Shown piece after piece: positions 24,411 through 32,958 of a stretch of DNA of 64,000 nt. Source of the DNA: Haloarcula pelagica. Lineage in GTDB: Archaea > Halobacteriota > Halobacteria > Halobacteriales > Haloarculaceae. The stretch is from NCBI RefSeq assembly GCF_030127105.1, contig NZ_CP126161.1, positions 2,046,001-2,110,000 of the forward strand, read 5' to 3'. The first letter of the stretch is position 1; every line of letters starts with the position of its first letter. Position numbers and translations under genes: made by a program. Under the pieces are notes generated by a model. It saw only the letters and a list, made by a program, of their open reading frames with translations. It did not search any database and had not been told where the DNA came from.

Positions 24411-27092
24411 CTACTCGTCGATATCGATCGCCGGGCGACCGGGCTCGGCGTTGTCCAACAGACTGTCGTCGGCCTCTTCAGGTGCCTGGACGACGACCTC
24501 GGCGCCGAACTCGCGCTCGATCAGCCACGCCGCCCGCCGGAGGGCTTCGACTTCCCGTTCGGGTGCGAGCAGGTCCGGGAACGTCGCGCGGCCGGCCAGG
24601 TCCTTGGCGAAGTCCGCGGCGGCCTCGCCGTACTGCTGGAGCTCCTGGTTTTGCATCACTGCCGGGACCACGTTGTCGGCCTCGCGGGCGATGTCGACGA
24701 CCCGGTGTTTCCAGGCCGGCGCGATCGCCAGCGTGATCCGCTGGGGGTCCTCGATGCCGACGGTCTCGACGATATCCCGGACATCCTCGCGGGTGTCTTC
24801 GACCAGGCGCCGTTCGAGGTCGTACTCCGCGGGGGCCTCGCCGGCGGGCCAGTCGGCCTGGGCGAGCAGTCCTTCGTTGTCCAGTTCCTGCCAGATCTCC
24901 TCGGCGACGTGGGGCGCGACCGGCGCCAGCAGCTTCGTCACCGTCACCAGCCCGCGCTCGAAAGTCTCGGTGTCGGGGTCGGTCGCCTCCTCGTAGCGCC
25001 GGAGCAGGGAGACCAGTTCCCGAACTGCCTGCAGCGCGTGGTTGAAACGGAACTGCTCGTACTCGGTGGTCGCAGCCGCCGCCGTCGCGTCGATCTCGCG
25101 GGCGACGTACGCCGCGATGGCCGCGTCCTCGCTCCCGCTCTCGGCGGCCACGTCGCCGGCCACGTAGTCGGTCGTCAGTTCGTAGACGTTCTGGAGGAAG
25201 CTGTGCGCGGACTGGACGCCCTCGGCGCTCCAGGCGAACTCCTTCTCCGGCTGGGCGGCCTCCATGATGAACAGCCGGGCGGTGTCGGCGCCGTACTCCT
25301 CGATGATCCGCTGGGGCGAGACGCCGTTGCCCAGGCTCTTGGACATCTTGTTGCCGTCCGCGCCCAGGACCATCCCCTGGTTCGTCAGGTTCGTGAACGG
25401 TTCGCGCACGCCGCCGGAAAGCAGGTCGATGTCGTCGAGCACCTTCGTGAAGAACCGGGCGTACAGCAGGTGCATCACGGCGTGTTCGATGCCGCCGACG
25501 TACTGGTCGACGGGCATCCAGTCGGTCGCCCGCTCGGTGTCGAACGGGGCGTCGTCGAGGTCGGGCGAGGTGTAGCGCAGGAAGTACCACGAGGAGTCGA
25601 CGAAGGTGTCCATCGTGTCGGTCTCCCGCACCGCGTCGCCGCCACACTCCGGGCAGTCGACGTGTTTCCACTCCTCGGCCGCGTCGAGCGGGTTCCCGGT
25701 GGTGTGGACAAACTCCGGCAGTTCGACCGGGAGGTCCTCGTCGGGGACCGGGACGTAGCCACAGTCGTCACAGTCGATCATCGGGATCGGCGTCCCCCAG
25801 TAGCGCTGGCGGGAGATGCCCCAGTCCCGGAGGTTGTACTCCGTGCGGTGGTCGCCGTCGAACACCTCGACGAACTCCCCGCGGGCCTGTTCGCTGTGGA
25901 GCCCGTCGTACTCGCCGCTGTCGACGAGGACGCCGTCCTCGGTGTAGGCCTGTTCCTGCACGTCGATCTCGTCGGCGTCGACCGCGGCCTCGGGACCGGG
26001 TTCGACGACCTGCGTGATCGGGATGTCGTGGGCCTCAGCGAACTCGTGGTCGCGGTCGTCGTGGGCGGGCACGGCATACAGCGCGCCGGTCCCCACGTCG
26101 GTCAGGACGTAGTCGGCCACGTAGACGGGGATCTCCTCGCCCGTCGCGGGGTTCGTGGCGTACTCGCCGGTGAAGACACCGCTGGTCACGTCGAGGTCGT
26201 CCTCGTCGGCCCCCTCGGCAATCTCGATGTACTCCGCGACCTCGTCGTTGTCCTCGGCGATCTCCTGGGCGACCTCGTGGCCCGGCGCCAGCGAGAAGTA
26301 GGTCGCGCCGTAGATGGTGTCGAGTCGCGTCGTGAAGATGTCGACCGCGCCGTAGTCGCCGACCTCGAAGGCGACGCTTGCGCCCTCCTGCTTGCCGATC
26401 CAGTTGCGCTGCATCTCCCGGACGTTGTTGGGCCAGCCGTCCAGCCCGTCCAGCGCGTCCAGCAGTTCCTCGGCGTAGTCGGTGATCGTCAGGAACCACT
26501 GGTCCATCTCGCGGTGCTCGATGGGCGTGTCACACCGCCAGCACAGTTCGTCTTCGCCTTCGACCTGTTCGTCGGCCAGCACCGTCTCACAGGAGGGACA
26601 CCAGTTCAGCTCGGCGCCCTGGCGCTCGACCAGGCCAGCGTCGTCGAAGCGCTTGAACAGCCACTGGTTCCACTTGTAGTAGTCCGGCTCACAGGTGGCG
26701 ATCTCGCGCTCCCAGTCGTAGCCAAAGCCCATCTCCGTGAGCTGTTCTTTCATCGAGTCGATACACTTCAGCGTCCAGTCCCGTGGGTTGGTGTCCCGTT
26801 CCTCGGCGGCGTTCTCGGCCGGCAGGCCAAAGGAGTCCCACCCCATCGGGTGCAGGACGTGCTCGCCGCGCATCCGCTCGAAGCGGGCGAACGCGTCCGT
26901 GATGGTGTAGTTCCGGACGTGGCCCATGTGGAGGCTCCCGGAGGTGTAGGGGAACATCGCCAGGACGTACTCGGGGTCCGTGGCGTCGTCCTCGATGCGG
27001 AACACGTCCGCGTCGTCCCACGCCTCCTGCCAGTGGGGCTCGATGGCCGTGTGGTCGAACCCGCGCTCGCGTTCGTCACCGGTCGTGGTCAT
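24411..27092 (-). CDS. leuS: Leucyl-tRNA synthetase, bacterial type
   Basis: An 893-residue class I synthetase that charges tRNA-Leu. It has the HIGH motif as SGSLHMGHVRNYT (about residues 45-57), a zinc-finger-like pair CPSC...CWRC, the CP1 editing domain with TRLDTIYGATYFSLAP, the second Cys pair CDDCG/CPECGG, and KMSKS (GNKMSKSLGNGV). FPYTSGSLHMGHVRNY is the bacterial form, as known for haloarchaeal LeuRS. The start MTTTGDERERGFD at 27092 is supported by a TATA-like CTATAG about 30 bases upstream; upstream codons to 27302 overlap the neighbouring promoter. Confidence 0.97.
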   Translation of the reverse strand: MTTTGDERERGFDHTAIEPHWQEAWDDADVFRIEDDATDPEYVLAMFPYTSGSLHMGHVRNYTITDAFARFERMRGEHVLHPMGWDSFGLPAENAAEERDTNPRDWTLKCIDSMKEQLTEMGFGYDWEREIATCEPDYYKWNQWLFKRFDDAGLVERQGAELNWCPSCETVLADEQVEGEDELCWRCDTPIEHREMDQWFLTITDYAEELLDALDGLDGWPNNVREMQRNWIGKQEGASVAFEVGDYGAVDIFTTRLDTIYGATYFSLAPGHEVAQEIAEDNDEVAEYIEIAEGADEDDLDVTSGVFTGEYATNPATGEEIPVYVADYVLTDVGTGALYAVPAHDDRDHEFAEAHDIPITQVVEPGPEAAVDADEIDVQEQAYTEDGVLVDSGEYDGLHSEQARGEFVEVFDGDHRTEYNLRDWGISRQRYWGTPIPMIDCDDCGYVPVPDEDLPVELPEFVHTTGNPLDAAEEWKHVDCPECGGDAVRETDTMDTFVDSSWYFLRYTSPDLDDAPFDTERATDWMPVDQYVGGIEHAVMHLLYARFFTKVLDDIDLLSGGVREPFTNLTNQGMVLGADGNKMSKSLGNGVSPQRIIEEYGADTARLFIMEAAQPEKEFAWSAEGVQSAHSFLQNVYELTTDYVAGDVAAESGSEDAAIAAYVAREIDATAAAATTEYEQFRFNHALQAVRELVSLLRRYEEATDPDTETFERGLVTVTKLLAPVAPHVAEEIWQELDNEGLLAQADWPAGEAPAEYDLERRLVEDTREDVRDIVETVGIEDPQRITLAIAPAWKHRVVDIAREADNVVPAVMQNQELQQYGEAAADFAKDLAGRATFPDLLAPEREVEALRRAAWLIEREFGAEVVVQAPEEADDSLLDNAEPGRPAIDIDE

Positions 27093-27216
27093 AGATACCG
27101 GAACGTCGGACACCGACGTTGCTATAGCTTTCCCTTCACTGGGCCGTCCTGCCACGCTGGGCCTCGCGCCCCGCCCTCGGCATAGGCTTATTGTCACTTC
27201 CGACGAACTACTCGGT

Positions 27217-27438
27217 ATGGCAGACGACACACCGACTGACAGCGAGTCGACAGGCTCGCTCCTCCCCGAACCGCTCCGGACCGTGACGCCGCTGACCGGC
27301 AACCGCCCCGATCAGGAGATGGACATCTTCGGCTGGGGGATGTTCCTCACCATCGTGATCCTGCTGGTCCCCCTGCTCCCGTTTATCGTCATCGTCTGGC
27401 TGATCTCGAAGGTGACAGAGTCGCTGGCACCGAACTAG
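27217..27438 (+). CDS. Small single-pass membrane protein of unknown function (DUF7535-like)
   Basis: A 73-residue protein with a polar N-terminal half and one strong hydrophobic segment (FLTIVILLVPLLPFIVIVW, about residues 44-62). It is a typical haloarchaeal small membrane protein; I recall such a family as DUF7535 but am not certain. A TATA-like GGCTTATTG lies about 28 bases upstream (27185-27193), so a leaderless transcript is likely. It is divergent from leuS and converges on the ornithine-cyclodeaminase-like gene four bases away. Confidence 0.72.
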   Translation: MADDTPTDSESTGSLLPEPLRTVTPLTGNRPDQEMDIFGWGMFLTIVILLVPLLPFIVIVWLISKVTESLAPN

Positions 27439-27442
27439 CCAG

Positions 27443-28438
27443 TCAGGTCGTCTCGGTCCCGACGAGTTCGAAGTCGGTCCCGTCGCCGGCCGCTCGTGCC
27501 TTCGTGTACGCGACGTGAGCGGCGGCCACGTCCTGGATCGCGAGCCCCGTCGAGTCAAAGAGCGTGATGCCGTCGTCGCGCTCCCGGCCCGGGATGTCGC
27601 CGGCGACGACGGCGCCGAGTTCGCCGTAGATGTCGTCGTCGTCCAGCAGGCCGTCGCTCCAGGGGACGTTGATCTCGCCCGAGTGGGTACACTGCTCGTA
27701 GTCGTCGATGACGAGTTTGGCGTCCTGGAGCGTGCGGTCGTCGTGTTCGTGTTTCCCGGCGGCGTCGGCGCCGATGGCGTTGACGTGGGTGTGCTCGCCG
27801 ACCCACTCGCGGTCGACGATGGGCGACTCGACGGGCGTGATCGTCGAGAGCACGTCACAGCCCGCCGCGTCCGCGATACTCCCGGCGCGAACGTCGAACC
27901 GGTCCGCGAAGTGCTCGACGAACGCCCGCTGGCGCCGCTCGTTCCGGTCGGCGATGACGACTGTCTCGATGTCCCGGACCGTCGCGATCGCTTCCAGTTG
28001 CGTGTACGCCTGGGTCCCGGCGCCGACCAGGCCGAGCGAGCGGGCGTCGGGCACCGCGAGGTGATCGGTCGCTACCGCCGCGGCCCCACCGGTCCGAAGC
28101 CGGGTCAGGTTGGTCCCGTCCATCACGGCGAGAGGGAACGCCGTCTCGGGGTCCGAGTAGATCAGCGTCCCCAGCACCGTCGGCAGGTCGTGATCGGTCG
28201 GGTTGTCGGGGTGGACGTTGACCCACTTGACCGCCGCGGCGTCCCACTCACCCGCGTGGACGTAGGCCGGCATCGACCGGAAGTCGCCGTTGTACTCCGG
28301 GAGGTCGATGTAGGACTTGGCGGGCATGATCGTGTTCCCACGCGCGTCGGCGGCGAACGCGGCCGACACCGCGTCGACGACCGCGGGGAGGTCGGCGTGT
28401 CTCTCGACTGCGTCCGGACCGAGCAACAGGGTCTGCAT
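27443..28438 (-). CDS. Ornithine cyclodeaminase / archaeal alanine dehydrogenase family protein
   Basis: A 331-residue NAD(P)-dependent enzyme of the OCD/mu-crystallin family. Substrate-side residues are in GNTIMPAKSYIDLP and AVKWVNVHPDN; the Rossmann motif is LGLVGAGTQAYTQLEAI. These enzymes convert ornithine to proline or act as alanine dehydrogenase in archaea; the substrate cannot be decided from sequence alone. The start MQTLLLGPDAV at 28438 has a TATA box (TTATAT, 28464-28469, minus strand) 28 bases upstream, so it is leaderless. Confidence 0.9.
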   Translation of the reverse strand: MQTLLLGPDAVERHADLPAVVDAVSAAFAADARGNTIMPAKSYIDLPEYNGDFRSMPAYVHAGEWDAAAVKWVNVHPDNPTDHDLPTVLGTLIYSDPETAFPLAVMDGTNLTRLRTGGAAAVATDHLAVPDARSLGLVGAGTQAYTQLEAIATVRDIETVVIADRNERRQRAFVEHFADRFDVRAGSIADAAGCDVLSTITPVESPIVDREWVGEHTHVNAIGADAAGKHEHDDRTLQDAKLVIDDYEQCTHSGEINVPWSDGLLDDDDIYGELGAVVAGDIPGRERDDGITLFDSTGLAIQDVAAAHVAYTKARAAGDGTDFELVGTETT

Positions 28439-28540
28439 GTCCGATGGTGGCACCCGCTGGAACTTATATGCGGCCACAAGAACCTTCGACGGAGATATTC
28501 CCGGCCGAGCCGTTATGGCCCTCCGCGACCACGTTCGCGT

Positions 28541-29365
28541 ATGCACGGCGTGCTCCGAGTGACGGTCGTCGCGCTCTGTCTCGCGCTGGCCGGCTGTGGC
28601 GGGTTCGTCGGCGGGCCCGACCAGGCGACGCCCGTCACGCCGGCCCCCGTTCCGACGCCCGATCCGGGGACGGTCCGGGTCGCGCCGGGGCTCACCGAGG
28701 CGGGCGTCGACGACGCCGACGCGCTGACGCGGGCTCACGTCGCGGTGCTCTCGAACCGCTCGTACACCGTCGACCGTCGGCGGCTGGTCGAGACGGCCGA
28801 CGGGACCGTCCGGCTCCGCCAGGACACCCGGGTCGAGACCGCCGCGGGGTACGACGCCTACCGGGCGAGCAGCGCCGTCGCCGGCACCGCCGTCAGTAAC
28901 CGGACCGTCCGGACGCACTGGGAGGACGGCCGCGCGGTCCAGTGGACGACCGCGAACGGGACGACCGACCGACGAATCGCCGCCGACAGCCGCGGTATCG
29001 GCGGGCCGCCGCTCCCGCCACGGGACGCGCTGTCGTTCGATCCCACGTTCAACCAGCGTATCCGGACACTGTTCGGCGCCGTCAACGTCACCAACGTCTC
29101 GCTGACCAACGAGGAGATCATGCAGCTCAACCAGGCACCGCTGTATCGCGTCTCGACCGAGGGTGCGACCGACCGCACTCGGATTCCCGTCGTGACCGCG
29201 GACCGCGTCGGCGGTGTGAGCTTCACGGCGACGGTGACGCCAAACGGCGTCGTCCGCTCGTACGCGCTCCAGTACACCGTCGTCCGCGACGGGACGACCC
29301 TACGGGTGACCGAGTCCGTGCGGTACAGCGACGTGGGGACGACGACGGTGCCGGTCGAGAAATAG
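28541..29365 (+). CDS. Haloarchaeal lipoprotein of unknown function
   Basis: A 274-residue exported lipoprotein. The signal peptide MHGVLRVTVVALCLALAGC ends at a lipobox LAGC (Cys19), followed by a Pro/Thr/Val-rich spacer (about residues 28-45) and a beta-rich domain, N-Y-T-V-rich in places (SNRSYTVDRRRLVE). Several N-x-T/S sequons (SNRTV, NVTNVS) are compatible with N-glycosylation outside the cell. The family is common in haloarchaea and its function is unknown; it may be a cell-surface or LolA-like protein. No RR motif, so Sec export is more likely than Tat. Confidence 0.8.
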   Translation: MHGVLRVTVVALCLALAGCGGFVGGPDQATPVTPAPVPTPDPGTVRVAPGLTEAGVDDADALTRAHVAVLSNRSYTVDRRRLVETADGTVRLRQDTRVETAAGYDAYRASSAVAGTAVSNRTVRTHWEDGRAVQWTTANGTTDRRIAADSRGIGGPPLPPRDALSFDPTFNQRIRTLFGAVNVTNVSLTNEEIMQLNQAPLYRVSTEGATDRTRIPVVTADRVGGVSFTATVTPNGVVRSYALQYTVVRDGTTLRVTESVRYSDVGTTTVPVEK

Positions 29366-29497
29366 TTCCCTCGTGTGCGGTGATACCCGGAGAGCGTCGG
29401 GGCCGACGACACCGGACGCACGGCTCGTGTGACTGCGGACGGTTTCGAACGACAGGTCCCCGAATGGGATCGCCGGAGGCGACTCCGAGACGAAAAC

Positions 29498-30031
29498 TCA
29501 GGCGATCAGCAGCTCTTCGCCGCGTTCGACCTTGATCCGGCACGAGGGCGTGATCTTGTTGTAGGCACGGCGGAACGCCTCCTTGACGTGGGGGGCGTCC
29601 TCGACCTGGCAGTACGCGGTAAAGAGGCGCTCGCCGGACTGGACGCGGGCGGCGGTGCCGACGATCTTCCCGAACGCCTGGCGCATCCCGTCGGAGACAC
29701 GGTCGGCCCCGGCACCGGTCGCCTGCTTGTTCTCGCGCAGGACCTGGTGGGGGAACTTCCGCAGGGTCATCTTGTAGTCGCCGTCCTCGCCGAGTTCCTT
29801 GATGAGGTGGCGGTTGGCCGAGAGGCGGGAGGCCTCCAGCGAGCCGTGGCGAAGCTGGACCGACTCCTCGACGATGAGGCTGATCTGGACCGGGTAGTCG
29901 TCACGATCGGTCTGTTTCTGGCCCATCTCGTGCTGTGCGATCTTCGAACCCGGGATGCCCGTGATGTACTCGCGGCGCGTGTACGAGGGCTTGTCGATGT
30001 CCCGGTACATTGAGGCGGGTTTTTCCGACAT
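29498..30031 (-). CDS. rpl10e: Large ribosomal subunit protein L10e (uL16)
   Basis: A 177-residue protein, the archaeal uL16 that sits near the peptidyl transferase centre. Diagnostic segments are [25 protein letters not shown] at the N terminus, [41 protein letters not shown] in the middle and a C-terminal [16 protein letters not shown] (quoted in parts). The start [11 protein letters not shown] at 30031 is the conserved N terminus; the upstream ATG at 30085 is rejected. It is a single gene with no ribosomal neighbours in the window. Confidence 0.96.
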   Translation of the reverse strand: MSEKPASMYRDIDKPSYTRREYITGIPGSKIAQHEMGQKQTDRDDYPVQISLIVEESVQLRHGSLEASRLSANRHLIKELGEDGDYKMTLRKFPHQVLRENKQATGAGADRVSDGMRQAFGKIVGTAARVQSGERLFTAYCQVEDAPHVKEAFRRAYNKITPSCRIKVERGEELLIA

Positions 30032-30196
30032 ACGTACTCTTGGCCGATACGTGGCCGAGCGGGGGGATAAGCGCTTCGAAGCCAACGCGACGGCGTGTCA
30101 TCCCCTGTCGATGGCGGTTTCCGACGGCACAGGAGGTGACACTGGTGTTACCCTGCTGGGGTGTTTATCCCCGTTCACGCCCTCCGATAGGATACC

Positions 30197-31195
30197 ATGA
30201 ACATGCTCGTCGACGGCGAATGGCGGACGGACGCGTACGAGACGACCAACGACGACGGGGAGTTCGACCGGCAGGAGACGGCGTTCCGCGATCGAATCGA
30301 GGACGACCCCGACGCGCGCTTCCAGCCCGAAGCGGGACGCTATCACCTCTACGTCTCGCTGGCCTGTCCGTGGGCTCACCGGACGCTGCTCGTCCGGCGG
30401 CTCAAGGGCCTCGAAGACGCCATCAGCGTCGACGTGGTCGACCCGTACCGTGACGACGACGGCTGGCAGTTCACGCCCGAGAAGGCGGGCTGTACCGAGG
30501 ACACGGTCAACGGTGCCGACTACCTCCGCGAGGTCTATCTCGCGGCGGACCCGGAGATGACCGGGCGGGTGACGGTACCGGTCCTGTGGGACACACAGGA
30601 AGCGACCATCGTCAACAACGAGTCCGAGGAGATCCTGCGCATGCTCGACACCGAGTTCGACGCGCTCGCCGAGCACGACGTGGACCTCTACCCCGAGGGC
30701 TACCAGGACGAGGTCGACCGGCTCATCGACGAGATCTACGAACCGATCAACAACGGCGTCTACCGGACCGGGTTCGCCGACACCCAGGACGCCTACGACG
30801 ACGCGGTCGCGGAGCTGTTCGACGCCCTGGACCACTGGGACGCGGTGCTCGAAGACCAGCGCTACCTCGCCGGCGACCGGCTGACCGAGGCGGACATCTG
30901 CATGTTCACGACGCTGGTCCGGTTCGACGAGGTGTACCACACCCACTTCATGTGTAACCACCGGCTCGTCCGCGAGTACGACAACCTCTGGCCGTATCTC
31001 CGCGACCTCTTCCAGACGCCGGGGGTCGCCGAGACGGTGAACATGGACCACATCAAAGAGCACTACTACACGACCCACCCGGACGTGAGTCCCAAGCGCA
31101 TCGTCCCGATGGGGCCCGACCCGGACTTCTCGGCCTCCCACGACCGTGACGACCTGCCCGGGGACCTCCCCGAGGACCTGCTGGCGACGGCCTGA
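30197..31195 (+). CDS. Glutathione S-transferase family protein, glutathionyl-hydroquinone-reductase-like
   Basis: A 332-residue protein of the Xi-class GST/GS-HQR (YqjG/PcpF) type. The thioredoxin-like N-terminal domain has the catalytic CPWAHRTLL (Cys at about residue 57), then VDPYRDDDGWQF, and the C-terminal helical domain has INNGVYRTGFA and TRFDEVYHTHF-like sequence (LVRFDEVYHTHFMCN). Bacterial members remove glutathione from glutathionyl hydroquinones. Haloarchaea make gamma-glutamylcysteine rather than glutathione, so the natural thiol here is probably different. A TATA-like TGTTTATCC lies about 30 bases before the ATG. Confidence 0.92.
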   Translation: MNMLVDGEWRTDAYETTNDDGEFDRQETAFRDRIEDDPDARFQPEAGRYHLYVSLACPWAHRTLLVRRLKGLEDAISVDVVDPYRDDDGWQFTPEKAGCTEDTVNGADYLREVYLAADPEMTGRVTVPVLWDTQEATIVNNESEEILRMLDTEFDALAEHDVDLYPEGYQDEVDRLIDEIYEPINNGVYRTGFADTQDAYDDAVAELFDALDHWDAVLEDQRYLAGDRLTEADICMFTTLVRFDEVYHTHFMCNHRLVREYDNLWPYLRDLFQTPGVAETVNMDHIKEHYYTTHPDVSPKRIVPMGPDPDFSASHDRDDLPGDLPEDLLATA

Positions 31196-31278
31196 CGCGG
31201 ATCACGGTTCGCCGGCCGCCGTATCGCGGACTGAGTGGACGGCAGCGTTTTTAAGCGATAGTCGCAGATACTGGTGCA

Positions 31279-31779
31279 ATGACCGATCTCGTCGGGAACG
31301 CGCGGGGGGTGAGCACCGTCATCGGCGTCGTGTTGATGATCGCGATCGTCGTCGTCCTGGCGGCGGTGGTCGGGTCGTTCGTCCTCGATCTCGGCCAGCA
31401 ACAGCCACGGAACGCGCCACAGGTCGCGATCGTCGCCGACTACAACAAGCAGACCGATCCCAGCGGGGAGTATCTGAACTTGAGCGTCGGAAGCGGTGAC
31501 ACGCTCCAGCGGGACGAACTCTCGATCGTCGTGAGCGGCGCCAGAGACTCCAGCGGGAACGATGTCTCGCTGACCGCCAGCCCCGTCCAGGCACAGGCGC
31601 CCACGGAGATCCGAGCGGGGACGGAGCTCACCATCAACGCCGACCACTTCAGCGGGGTCGGACCGGGCGAACACCTCGATCTGAGCGAGGCGACGCTCAG
31701 GCTCGTCTGGGAGCCGGACACGAGCGAGGAGACCGAGACGTACGTCGTCTACCGCTGGCCGGACCCGAGCACCCGTTAG
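31279..31779 (+). CDS. Type IV pilin-like protein (archaeal PilA-type)
   Basis: A 166-residue protein with a short prepeptide ending at the likely PibD site RG|VSTVIGVVLMIAIVVVLAAV, the hallmark of haloarchaeal type IV pilins (DUF1628/Pilin_N), then a beta-rich head. One sequon, NLS near residue 65, could be glycosylated. It would act in surface adhesion or as a minor pilin. A TATA-like TTTTTAAG (31248-31254) lies about 27 bases upstream of the ATG, giving a leaderless mRNA. Its stop overlaps the convergent TrmB-type regulator gene by four bases. Confidence 0.87.
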   Translation: MTDLVGNARGVSTVIGVVLMIAIVVVLAAVVGSFVLDLGQQQPRNAPQVAIVADYNKQTDPSGEYLNLSVGSGDTLQRDELSIVVSGARDSSGNDVSLTASPVQAQAPTEIRAGTELTINADHFSGVGPGEHLDLSEATLRLVWEPDTSEETETYVVYRWPDPSTR

Positions 31780-32819
31780 CTGAGGCGGGCCTCGCCGGCC
31801 TCGAAGTCTTCGAGGAACGAGCCCGGCCCGCCGATCGTCGCCGTCTCCTCGCCCAGTTCGATGACCAGCGTGTGTTCGATGGGATAGGCGTTGGTCTGTG
31901 GCTCGGCCATCCCCTGGCGCGTGTCGACGACCCGGCCCTCGATGTGTCGGGTGTCGCCGCCGGCCTGGACGGGGTAGACCTCGGCGGAGAAGGTCACGTC
32001 CTCGTCGGCCCGAAGCCGGAGTGTCGCCTGCAAGACGAGATGCCTGAAGCTCCGGTACGTCGCCGGGAGCGGGCGCGGCTCGGCGACGTGTAGTTCGGTC
32101 GCCATCGGCCAGTAGTTCCCCAGGAACGACCCGGAGAGGATCGGAACGATCTGTTTCTGGACGAACGCGATCGCCCGCTGGTCGGAGTTCGTCCGGAGGA
32201 CCATGTCCGCCGGCGCGACCAGTCCGTACTGGCCGTCGACCGTGAGCATGATCGGCATTCCCTGTTCCCAGGCGCGGGCGACGGAGGCCTTCCCGGCGAC
32301 ATCGGTCGCGTCGATCCGGTCTGTGCTGTTGACCACGAGCATGACGAGGACGCCGCGGTCGACCGCGGCGGCGAGTTCGTCGCCGATCTCCGGGAGGTGT
32401 TGCTGGGGGACCGAGAGCATGATCTCGCTCTCGGCGTTGGCGATGTACTCGCTGAGGCGCTTGACCACCGTCACGCGGGACTTGATGACATCGAACTGCT
32501 GGGGTTCCCGCTCCGTATCGGCGAACCGATCCGCGAGCGCCGTCTCCATCTCGGTCAACTGGTCGGTCAGGGAGGCGATGACCTCCTCGGGCGGACGGGC
32601 CCGGATCGTCGTCGGCACGACGTGATCGTTGACATCGACGAACCCGCGTTCTTCGAGCGATTCACTGATACTGTAGACGTAGCGCTTCGAGACGCCGGTG
32701 TCGTCGGCGATCTCGCTGGCCTTGGCCTCGCCGGTCCGGAGGATCGACAGGTACGTGTCGACCTCCTTCTCGGAGAGACCGAGTTGTTCGAGCCGCGCTG
32801 CGAGCGTTGAGTCGTCCAT
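31776..32819 (-). CDS. TrmB-family sugar-responsive transcriptional regulator
   Basis: A 347-residue protein. The N-terminal winged helix (residues about 10-70; LGLSEKEVDTYLSILRTGEAKASEIADDTGVSKRYVYSI, quoted in part) is the TrmB DNA-binding domain, followed by a short coiled coil (EEVIASLTDQLTEMETALADR) and a C-terminal sugar-sensing domain starting about residue 115. TrmB proteins repress or activate sugar-metabolism genes according to sugar binding. It lies divergent from the GH15 gene at 32959 with 139 bases between, at the left end of the alpha-glucan locus, so that locus is the likely target. Confidence 0.92.
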   Translation of the reverse strand: MDDSTLAARLEQLGLSEKEVDTYLSILRTGEAKASEIADDTGVSKRYVYSISESLEERGFVDVNDHVVPTTIRARPPEEVIASLTDQLTEMETALADRFADTEREPQQFDVIKSRVTVVKRLSEYIANAESEIMLSVPQQHLPEIGDELAAAVDRGVLVMLVVNSTDRIDATDVAGKASVARAWEQGMPIMLTVDGQYGLVAPADMVLRTNSDQRAIAFVQKQIVPILSGSFLGNYWPMATELHVAEPRPLPATYRSFRHLVLQATLRLRADEDVTFSAEVYPVQAGGDTRHIEGRVVDTRQGMAEPQTNAYPIEHTLVIELGEETATIGGPGSFLEDFEAGEARLS

Positions 32820-32958
32820 CTGTTGTCACAATCTCCGTAGTCGCAAGTAACTGTGTTTCGGTCGTGCGCGAGCCGCTGTCGACCGATCCGCCAGTTTCGT
32901 TGTAATAGTTCAATACATTTCGAGAAAACATTAAGGTACTGGTCGTTCAGGTGGGGGT

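Noticed and set aside
24651-27185. 844-codon plus-strand open frame
   Set aside because: It is antisense to leuS, which is certain; no motifs in the plus frame.
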